This document shows, piece after piece, positions 36,301-48,300 of a DNA stretch of 64,000 bases. Below the pieces are notes generated by a model. The model had not been told where the DNA came from. It made no database searches and was given only the letters and a program-made list of their open reading frames with translations. Within the stretch, counting starts at the first letter, position 1. Every line of letters starts with the position of its first letter. The translations under genes were made by a program, and so were the position numbers. Source of the DNA: Enoplolaimus lenunculus (lineage: Eukaryota; Nematoda; Enoplea; Enoplida; Thoracostomopsidae); assembly GCA_030248215.1 (NCBI GenBank), contig JASANG010003403.1:1-64000 (forward strand). The letters are read 5' to 3'.

Positions 36301-39300
36301 ATGAAAGATGCCTTCAAATTTGCTTCACATTTGAAATCTCCAAATAGGGCGGGGCGGGGGTATATTCACTCTATCCCTCCCACCTAACCGAAGAGTACTT
36401 AAAACGCCAAAACAATTAACATTACTGCGACATAAAGTGAGCCTAAACATAGAACATACCGGTTATCAGTCAAAAGTAAGTACCTTCTTTACTGGTGGTG
36501 AGCACAAAATTACATACATTGCAATACGGCTGGGTGTTTCTGAAATCTGTGACCATATTCTCAAAAGTGCGTAGCGCCTATAACCAGTTAGCAATAGACG
36601 CTGAACCCTAATTCAAAAAGTTGCAGGACTTAGCACCAACTAGTAATTGGCACTATACACATTTGAAAACGTGCATCAAATAAAAAATGTGTTCTAAATT
36701 ATCCGGATAATCATATTCCTCCAAAAAATGTAGATATCCGAGCATTTTCTATTACCCAATTCCGGTTCTCAGCACTTGTATACATACCTATGTTCGGAAA
36801 CGCTTTGCCTAAGCTTAAGCTTAAGATTAATTTTAAATATGAGGTAAAAATGTACACGAGCCCCTATGTCATAATAAGTATAAAAAATACTAAACACTTA
36901 AACATGTATTATTTTACATACAGTATATATACACATGTATCTATTCTCCAAAAAACATAGAAACATTCAGAAACAACACAACTGTCTCATGAAGTAAAGC
37001 ACCGTTAGCTTAAATATGATTAGCAAAGACAGGCACAATAGTGTCCACCATGCAACTAATTACATATGTTGCCTAATTATTTCAAACTCCAATACCAGGT
37101 AGTATGTGTATGTATTTGACAATAGTTTGGTACCGGAACTAGCGTTTCCTATCGCTCCGGGCCAATAACGTACGCTTAGAAAAAAGCTTACCTATGCCAA
37201 GCCATTTTAACTAAGTTATTACCTAATCCGTAACCTTAATCGTGGGATAAAGTGTACAACAACCGATTTTATTCGGTAAGTTGAAATTTCCGAAATATTT
37301 GACTTAAACTAACGCTATATTTGACAATACCATCCGGCACCAAGCGTCACACCCCACAAAGCCGGGAGAAGTAAGGGTGTTAGACAGGGTGCAACCGGAA
37401 TTACAATTTACCGGAACCGGAATTTGAAAATTTTACCGGAACCGGAAAGTGAAAAATGCATTTCACCAAAAATTTCATTTTAATCTTATTTTTCCCTCTA
37501 TTATTTGTGAAATAACCTTAGTCGAACATAGGTATTTATTTGATTTGTTGTATTTTAGATTTTCATCATCGACTGAAGTGAAATCCACCATCAATGGCTT
37601 ATATTCGGAGTACAAGTGGCTTTCAAAAGAGATTCTTAAAAATTAGCAAAGTTAAGAAAACGGCCAAATTATAACACCAGAATTTTTAAATCCAGTAAAA
37701 ATTTCCGGAACCGGAAGGTGAAAATATGCCGGAACCGGAATTCCGGTTGCACTCTGGTGTTAGGGATCACACGCGCCTTTGCAATTTTCGTCCCTGCTTT
37801 TTATTCATTTTTCAGTTGGTGTAAGAAGAAACCCCTTTAAAATTGTTATAGCACGCAACTCCCCGTTCGAAAATCACTGCTACACCCACGACACCCTGGC
37901 GAATATTTTCACCAAAACAACATTCCCACCGGGAGTTAGAATTCAGTCCGCAGCCACAAGAAACAGGGCTGACTAGGGCGTCAGTTGACATCCCAAGAAA
38001 GTATACGGGTATCGCTGATACCCCTGAAACCCCACCAAAGCTGGAGTTTCACATTCGAATTCAAGACAATTAAAAATTTGCACAAACTTCTCGCTCAGTT
38101 CGTTTACGTCGCGAAAGTTTTTTAAACTACGTACTTTACCTGACGTTTGCCTCTCGACTGGCTACCACAAAATACAACTCTATCGGATTTAATGGCCCCT
38201 GTGCTTTAAGCTAAGCTGCTGGTTAACCTGCTGTGTTACCTTCGTAGAAAAAATCTTTCCGCGTTCGTTACTCCATCAAGCGTTGTGATTTCGCCACAAC
38301 CCCTCATTTTGGTAGGGGGGTCGACGTCGCAAGTATACTCCGTTTATAAACAACGTAATTTTAAAATGAAATTTCGCTTTTTACAAATAACAACCACCCC
38401 CTCCCCCCGGCAAATGAGAGGCTGTCGCCGTAGTTCAAAAACGCAACGCGCGCTGGGTCTATTTTTTCTACAAAGAATGTACCCAGTTGCATATTCTTGT
38501 ACTGGAGCATGTGTTATCCACTCTTGGTCAAATCAATCCAAACAGGAACAGATGGCCACTATTTCGATGACTCCATATCTACAGTAGTCGGATTCCTGGC
38601 ATGCCTACACTCAACCAGCAGTTTCCACAGCCACTCAAACCAACACAATACTTATCAAAAACAACATACTATATTATATTGTCAACATTGACAAACAATA
38701 AAAACAAAAACAACAACAATAATAATATTAACACCAACAACATTAAAAATAACAACACCATGAAAACAGTATGCAACCGACCACCGGATGCCAAATTACC
38801 GCACACAACATCCGGATATTGAATTTTCAACCAGAGAACCGGATGTCAACTGGAACGCCTGTGGCGGCTCCAACAATTTCTGAAAGGTTGGCCGCGCAAA
38901 ATATAATAATGGAAAAAATTTCGTTTAGTTTTTTGACTATTTTCGATAATTTGTTTATATTTAACTGTTGACGCCAGATTACCAACCAGATGCCATCCTT
39001 TACCTGATGTAGAACCGGAGCCAGATATCTCGACGCATCATGTACGTACAAAGACACCAGTAAAAACACTAAACATCAAAAAATACAACTTAATTTCCAT
39101 ATGACATATCACTTCGACATAACAACAACAACAACATACAAATACCACCAAACAGGACACTTAAATACTTAGAAAAAAGTAACCACAAACAATAAAAAAT
39201 AATAAAGCAAAAACAACCAAACACTCTACACCCCCATACACAGCGCATGGAAATATACAACCGGCCACAAGAGCTCACAACGAGAAAAACAGTTTATATA

Positions 39301-42300
39301 GCGAGGAAAAATGTAAATACGTTCCAAACAAGGTCATACATAACGGGGTGCGACCGGATATCAATTAGCGGGATACCAGAACCGGATATGGATATCAGAT
39401 TTAACCGTATATTAAACCGGATCCGGATATTCGGTCGCACGCTCTAAAGGGTGATAGAAATCTTTGTGTACCGTTAAATAAGCGAAGGTGCCCAAAATAG
39501 ACACTTTCACAGACTTTAAAATGAGTTCGCTTTTACCTAGAGGTAGCAATATTTTCTAGTTGCTAACAAACTCCTACACGCGGCTATACAGTCTTCAAAT
39601 TAAACCCTAGCTACGCGCCAGTTGTCACAAATGAGACAAATCTGCACATATTTGCCAAATCCATTGGGAACAGCAAGACACGCAATGGATATATTCTAAA
39701 CATTCCACACAGCAAAACAGCATCAAAAACAGACGTTAAAGCACTTTATATGTAAATCTATTGACACCTAAAAGTCTCTGTAGACGAAATGCACCCAGTT
39801 TGAAACGCGTATGCCGGAATTGGTTACCGGCTTGGTTGCAGCTGAAGCGATAAAAATTTTACGTCACTTTTAGATGATCAAATAACAGTACGAATTTTTC
39901 CGGTTTACACCTAAAGTCTCTGTAGACGAAATGCACCCAGTTTGAAACGCGTATGCCGGAATTGGTTACCGGCTTGGTTGCAGCTGAAGCGATAAAAATT
40001 TTACGTCACTTTTAGATGATCAAATAACAGTACGAATTTTTCCGGTTTACACCTAAAGTCTCTGTAGACGAAATGCACCCAGTTTGAAACGCGTATGCCG
40101 GAATTGGTTACCGGCTTGGTTGCAGCTGAAGCGATAAAAATTTTACGTCACTTTTAGATGATCAAATAACAGTACGAATTTTTCCGGTTTACACCTAAAG
40201 TCTCTGTAGACGAAATGCACCCAGTTTGAAACGCGTATGCCGGAATTGGTTACCGGCTTGGTTGCAGCTGAAGCGATAAAAATTTTACGTCACTTTTAGA
40301 TGATCAAATAACATTACGAATTTTTCCGGTTTCCTCCAACAAACGGAGTTCGCTCAAAAATGGTGCAATTTTTTGGAAAATTTTCCATATCGGAGGTTCT
40401 CGTGACCTTCCCTAATTCCGGAGTTAAATTTACAATTTTGAACAGTTCCTTTTTGAAGCCCTATAATCAGCCATTGAGACAATGATAATTCCAAAAAATC
40501 CTCAAACGTTTCAAAATTTATATACATACACCATTAAACGACACTTGCCGCGTTGAGCCGCATAGTGCTTAATATTCTGCGGTTTGACAAAAAGGATCAC
40601 GAGTTAAGTCAAAATAACTGATTTGATGCTCTGCCAATGAAAAGTAGGTTAATTTCACACTTTTATTCAAAAGATGCGTTATTTGTTACGTACTAAGCAC
40701 CCCAGGGTGCAACCAAATTTTAGAAATACCGGAAACAGAATGAAATGTCCAACATACGCCAGACCGTGCGCAAATAGACCGTTATAAAATTAATATTCCC
40801 AAACAACTTCTGCTGTTCGCTGGATTTCATTCAACTACTACTAAAAGCTGACAATAAAAATGCTACACGCATTTCAGAATACGGATCCAAAAGAAGATAA
40901 TTGCCCAGAATTACTTGAACCCAATACACCATCTAAACCAAGACCAACTTTTTACAAAAATAATTTAATCAACTACTACTGGCCACAGAACGGGCGACAA
41001 GAACACTTCTAGTGTACCTATAGCTGCGACAATTAAATTACCCAACACAGTTGTAGCACCTACACGCGACCCTGAAAAAATTGGTTTTTCAACTACAAAG
41101 CATAACAACGGCCCCACAGAGACACATCCACAAGGAATGTATCCGCGTGACCCAATCGTACTAAACTTATTTAGAAATACAAATTTGGGTATGAAATAAT
41201 CAGGGGACGTCATGAGAAGCTCATTTACGTCAAAATTCTCAAAATCCAGCTGTGTTTGGGCAAACTCGACTGTCGGAATATGCGAAAAGGCCAACTTAAT
41301 ATATTGTATAAAAGTGTTCAAATAAAATTCTACTCCCGTCGCAAATTATAAGTATAAACATCCAACTGTTTTCTTTAGCACACCTGAAAAACTGTTAATT
41401 TCACAACATAAAAACTGTTTTCTTCCATTGGGAAATAGTTATTGAATCCGCCACTGCAATAATAAAGCGTTAAGCCAAGCAATGAATTTAACATCAATTT
41501 TCAATTTTGAATCACCGGTTCACCATCTTTATCAACTACGTAATACTACGACAACAGCTAAAAAACCAGAAAGCAAACAAAAATATCAGCTAAGCATACA
41601 TTTTAAAAAAAATCATTTCACGTTCTGTAACTTTACTTCAACATATATCAGGGTGGCAACATAGGTTCGGATAGGATTCGGCAAAAACTCGTGGTTCGGA
41701 TTCGGATTAGGATTCGGTTGGGAAAAAGCCGAATCCAACAGTGTTCGGCAATATGTTTTTTCAGTTTTAAACAATAAAAATTCCATATATCTTGTTATGT
41801 TAATAAAAAATTTTGTTTCAGGTCACAAATTTCAAAACTGAGGTCGGGCACGAAATAGTATTAGCGTTTAAAAGTTATGCGGCTGGCATTGTATTGATAT
41901 TCTGAAACAAATTCGAGATATAACTGAAATTTGGAACATGCAAGATTCAGATTCGGATTCGGCACATTGCATTGCATTCGGATTCGATCAAATCGTAGAT
42001 TAAGTGCCACCCTGATATATACATAATATATACTCAAAATATTTTTGATTAATAAATGTTTTTGGGGGTTTTCAGGAAACGTTCACTTTGTTGTTATCTC
42101 GAATTTTACGGGTTGCCAATTTCAGTTGCTGTTACGAATCTTACGTTGCTTAAAAGATGATTTACCAAATAATTAAGATAATTTCTTAATCCGATGCCTT
42201 TTACACATCAGGCAAATTTAGATTTGTGTATATATAATATAGTTATCAGCGTGTACTAGTGTCCGTATTCCCAAACGTCAGTGGCATCTCTCATCAGTTC

Positions 42301-45300
42301 GTGATAGGCCTTTGTAAGTTATGAACCAGTAGCAGGGTGCAACCGGAATTACAATTTACCGGAACCGGAACAGGAACCGGAATTTGAAAATTTTACCGGA
42401 ACCGGAACCGGAAAGTGAAAAATGCATATCACCAAAAATTTCATTTTAATCTTATTTTTTGCTCTATTATTTGTGAAATAACCTTAGTTGAACATAGGTA
42501 TTTATTTTATTTGTTGTATTTTAGATTTTCATCATAGACTGAAGTGAAATCCACCATCAATGGCTTATATTCGGAGTACAAGTGGCTTTCAAAAGAGATT
42601 CTTATTAAATTAGCAAAGTTAAGAAAACGGCCAAATTATAATACCGGAATTTTTAAATCCGGTAAAAATTTACCGGAACCGGAAGGTGAAAAAATGCCGG
42701 AACCGGAACCGGAATTCCGGTTGCACCCTGACCAGTAGATATACATATAATAAATAAAGGTGAATTAAATTCTAGGTAAAACCTATGGTGCCACCGGATA
42801 TCCGGTTCCGGTTTATTATCCGGCAAAAACTGATGTCCGTATCTGGTTCCGGTATCCGGTATAAACCTACCGGATACCGGATATTTATGGTTGTGGTGCC
42901 GAATATCATAAAATGGTTTTTACAAGTAATCGTCTTTAATATCTGGCTGCGACTACATTTGTGGGCAATTCAAGAACGTCAAGTTTCGATACGTTTTAGT
43001 CATTTTAACTTACGCGAGCGAAAGTTAAACGCATTTTTGTATTATTTCAGTATATCAGCAGCTATTATAAAGTTTATAACAGACGAAAGCCTTGAGCACG
43101 CTAAAAATACAGTGAAAAATAAATTATTTCAAAATATACAGTATCTGGTTCCTGTTCCGGTAAAAAATTTAATATCCGTAAGTATCCGGTTCCGGTATCC
43201 GGTAAATTAATATCCAGTCGCACCGTGAAAACCCACAAAGGACCTCATTTTAGTAGGAAACAACCGGATATCCGGCTCCGCCGAAAAATCGACATACGAC
43301 TCCGGTCTATTCGACATTGGTGGACAACTGTTACTTAATACTATAATATAACTCTATATTATACTGTTTTAAATAAGAAAAACCGCAATATTTGGCTGGG
43401 AATTTAGTTCAAAATAATAAATATAAGTATCTCAAGAAGGCCAACTAATAGAAAGACGGTTGTAGGAACAAAATTATATTATTAAATTAACGTAATTAAG
43501 TTTCACTGTTTGTTGAAATAACAAATTTGGTGGCAATACGTATAATTTGTATTAAAAATGCACTAATTTAGGGTTTAGCTGGCAACAATTTTGAAAAACG
43601 TCGCATCATCATATTGGCATTGTTTTTGGTTCTGTAAAGTTGAACTACAATCAATTAATGTTATTTTCAAAATAAAACGGTAGTTTTGTTTGTCTAGATG
43701 TTGAGATCGAGAGAATTTTTATGCAACCAAACTATGATTAAATTAAAATTGCAAAATTCCGATTCCGACTGATTGTGCAATCGCAATCAGAATCGGAATT
43801 CCAAAAGCCTTAGACAAGCTTAAGCTAAGCCAAGCAAAAATATTCTTACCAGGGTGCAAACGGAATTACAATTTACCGGAACCGGAATTTGAAAATTTTA
43901 CCGGAACCGGAAACGGAACCGCAAAAGTGAAAAATGCATTTCACCAAAAATTTCATTTTAATCTTATTTTTTGCTCTATTATTTGTGAAATAACCTTAGT
44001 CGATCATAGGTATTTATTTTATTTGTTGTATTTTAGATTTTCGTCGTCGACTGAAGTGAAATCCACCATCAATGGCTTATATTCGGAGTACAAGTGGCTT
44101 TCAAAAGAGATTCTTAAAAATTAGCCAAGTTAAGAAAACGGCCAAATTTTAACACCGGAATTTTTAAATCCGGTAAAAATTTACCGGAACCGGAACCGGA
44201 AAGTGAAAAAATGCCGGAACCGGAACCGGAATTCCGGTTGCACCCTGATTCTTACCATTCAAGCCTTCTCTACTGCGGTCTTGAGAGAAACCGGCCAGCG
44301 GGACACCATTAAAAGTAACATGGGTTGATGTTTGTACGATTAAGTTTAAGTATATTTAAAGTGATTTTTTTCTTCTTGGAAGGTAAAACGCTTAATGCAT
44401 AGGTATACAGTTCGAGAAAAGGTGACATTCGATAGAATCTCAGTTCCAGCGGTTTAAATCGGACAGAGACAAACCGAATCAACTCAATTTAGGTGGCCAA
44501 CGCAAACGGTAAAAAACAGTCACTACACCCATCAACGCGAGAGAAAATAAAATTTGGTACACATACCACTAAAGCAATGTCGGTTCTGTTAATAGGAAAA
44601 CATCAACAACTAGTGTGGGAAAGTGAAACGAACAGGGCATACTAGTTTGAATTTACTCAAAAATGGAATCTTTCCAAAACCATTGGGGCATGGCCCCTTG
44701 GCTACGGCCTTGCTTACGATTAAGTACACTTCTGACACTTTAATTAACATTACTTCTATGTAGATTTCCAGATCAGCAGATGCCACATTTCTTCTGCATA
44801 AAAAACTATTAATAACTGGTGACAGTTGCTTCACACATCTGAGAATACGGATCCAGAAATTAGGTGTTAAATGTTTTAACACGATGGCACGAATAAATAT
44901 GCACATAAACTTAATACACATAATACAGATACACCAGAAGGCATAATAGAGTTTTGGTTGGTGCTTAGAGGAAAAAGCCGTTACGACTTCCTAACCTCGT
45001 CTCGACAGTCTCTAATCAGAATCACCAACCAAAGCTCTATTATGCCTTGCGGTGTCATCAGTATCCCGGTTACCAAAATACCACCCCGTCTGCTCGCTAG
45101 TGAACGAGCCAATGAAGTACACCGGTAAATCCGATCGGCCATGCTAACTCGAAACATTTCAACCCTTCGGCGCACTTCAGGTTAAGCTTCGCGTTATTAA
45201 TATTTACTTGGCTTCTCGCTCGCGATTTATCTGCTGTCATTACGCTGCGTCGCGTATGCTACCAGATTGTGTATTAGTACATATTTACGTAACTTTTCAA

Positions 45301-48300
45301 ACACACACTAGAAAAATACTGATTTTAAAGCTGGAGCGAGAATTTTACACCATTTACACGATTATCCCACAGTATCGGTTCACTCCATATTATTGAAACT
45401 ACACTTGAACTGAGACTGTGACCATATTCTAAACACTGCACGAAACATATATATGATAAGTTTCGATTTTATAGTAAATAGACTTAGAAATTTCAAGCAG
45501 TCAGAAATTTTTCTGAAACATGTGGCGAAAATTCTAACTTCATCAATCAGGAGACAAGTTGCAAACACACTTCCGATACTGATTAAAGGGCTATAATCGG
45601 AATTACGCTAAATAGTCTGAAAATGTCTAGTTCCAATTGAAATATAAAGTTCCGATTCTGATATGATTCAGCTTCGTTTGGCGTCCTGTTCTCAAGATCT
45701 TCACGCTTACCACATCGTAACTTTAATCTCTTACAAGCGGAACCCGTCGCCCACAAAGTAATGTATATAACATTGACTATGCGATTTCGTTTACCGTAGT
45801 CGTAGTCAAAAGCCTATCAAGTTGATCTTTTTCGCCCTGGCTTTCGGTTGCATTCATTCGACTTTCAATTTTCTTAAATAAAAATAAATTTGAAAATAAC
45901 ACAAAAATAAAAACGAAAAATGAGCAGTTTATTATATCGTACTACGCATCGAAGTCGCGTGCGGAGAAGTTTTATTGTCAATGCCTGCTTCCAGATTTTT
46001 GAGCGAACGAAACTCCGAGCAAAGCTCGGAATGTCGCGAAGCGTTTTATATTTTGCACTTGGGGTCGAAAGGTGGATGTCTGTCCGTCCGTCCGTCTGAA
46101 AAGAATCTCAGGAACGGCTGAACCGATTTTGATAATTTTTTGTTTGAAAGCCAATTATCCTGGGGTGTTGACCTCGCATTGGGGTTTTAAAATTTTAAGC
46201 CGTTTATTAGCTACAGGCTAATTTGCTCAATTAATTAAGCCTAAATTAGGATTTTCTACAATATTTCACTAATTTTTACAGTTAGAATAAATCTAATTTT
46301 AGCATTAAAGGTTTTTTGGTGCGAAGAATCTGCATAGACTGTTTACAAACCTCCAAAACCGATAACTGAGCAGATAGCTAATAGATAATTTGCATATTAG
46401 CATAGTTTATAAGCCTAAATTAGGAATTTTTAAAAAATTTTACTAGTTATTAAGGTTAAAAGCAATATAATTTCAACACTAAAGGATTTCAGGTGCGAGG
46501 AATTTGAATAAATTGTTTACAAACCTCCAAAACCGATAATTGAATATTTAGCTAATAGCTAATTTGCATATTAGCTTAATTGGCAAGATAAAATTAGGAT
46601 TTTTAACTTATTTCAATAATTATTATGGTTTACTGAAGGTCTTTGGGTGCGACAAATTTGAATAAATTCTTTACAAACCTCCAAAACCGATAATTGAATA
46701 TTTAGCTAATAGCTAATTTGCATAAATTTGCATATAAGCATAATTGATAACCTAAATTAGGCGTTTTTACAATGTTTCACTAATTATTAGGGTTACAAGC
46801 AATCTAATTTCAGCAATAATGGGTTTTCGGGTGCGGGGAATCTAAATAAATTGTCTATAAACCTTTAAAACCGATTATCGAATAGTTAGATAATAGCTAA
46901 TTTGCATATTTGCTTAATTGATAAGACAAAATTAGGACTTTTTAAATTATTCCAATAATTATTAGGGTGGCTGAAGGGATTTTGGGTGCGAGGAATCTGA
47001 GAAAATTGCTTACAAACCTCCAAAACCGATAAATGAATAGTTAGCTAATAACTAATTTGCATATTACCTTAATTGCTTACGTGTGTTCGAGCTTCGCTCA
47101 ATAAATGTAGTCCCACTACGACTGGCTGTAATGATGTTTCAGTCTGTAACTCAAGAAACTGTCTTCGGAATTTTCATAGAACGTAACGCCTTGCCAAAAT
47201 CCTGCCTACGCCCATGTATCATGCACTATTCTGCTACCAAATTTTTTTGCAACTATGCACTCTGCACCAGCTAATATGGGCAAAGTAAAAAAATGCAGCT
47301 TAAAATTTTGAAATGCTAATCAAAAAACGAACTTACGTTTACTTGATCAATCATCAACGATAAATAGGCGTCTGCTTCTTGTATTTTGCGTTGGAATGTC
47401 TCAACAGTGCCTGCAGATTGACTTAAAGGACGCTAAAAATATGAAAATTTTAAAACTAAATAGTAAGAAAACATTTCTTAAAACAAATAATTTGCGACGT
47501 TATCAACGTAACTAACTTATCAAAAACAGGAGCTCACATTAGTTTCCAGCGTCCCATTACATATTGCCGTTCTTATATTTAGTGCTCACAGGCATTTTAA
47601 AATGACTTGAGATTCTAAAATGAGTGAATTAAAAATGTTACACCGCCAACCACGTTATTTAGTACTTACCCCTCGTCCTCGATAATACCCGGAATGCCGT
47701 TGTATGCTCGCTTCCAATGACCGCATCCATTTGTCACGTTCTTTGATATCGCGTGCTAAAACCAAAATGCAAACGTGGGTTAAGCGACAACTACTATAAT
47801 ATAACTTACGCTGTGGGCTATCTTTCCAACTATACAGCAGTAGAACATATCACCAGTTAGCGGAAGAATATTAAGCAGCTTTTAAAACAATCAAACTGGA
47901 TTAGAAAAATTATAAACTTCAACTCACTGCTTTGCCACTGACAAGGCGAAACGTCCTATGTATACATCGTTCAAAAAATCAACCTTCTAGCAGAATTCTT
48001 TCCAGACACATTTTAATTAGTAGGATTCTAATTACCATGTGCGATCGCAGAATGAGATCTAGCCAAAACTGATTACTTTTCTACAGTCAATAAAAGCGAA
48101 GTTATGGAACATTCGCCTCCCCAAATACCTTGAAAGTGAAACATTTTTTGGTCGACAGTAATCGTAAATGTGCTATCATCTTCGTCATCAATACCAATCA
48201 CTGCACCCTGTAATAAATTAAAGCATCACTAGTTGTGTATATAAAATTTTAAATTTAACACAGAAATTTATACATCAAAACCGAATGGTCATCCCACTAG

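Noticed and set aside
39764-40332. Possible CRISPR-like array
   Set aside because: Direct contiguous 142-bp units without spacers in an animal genome; an ordinary tandem repeat.
40965-41321. 118-codon minus-strand frame with hydrophobic C-terminal end ([19 protein letters not shown])
   Set aside because: Tempting as a membrane or repeat protein exon, but it has no known match I can name, lies in the long ORP intron, and does not fit the ORP phase or sequence.
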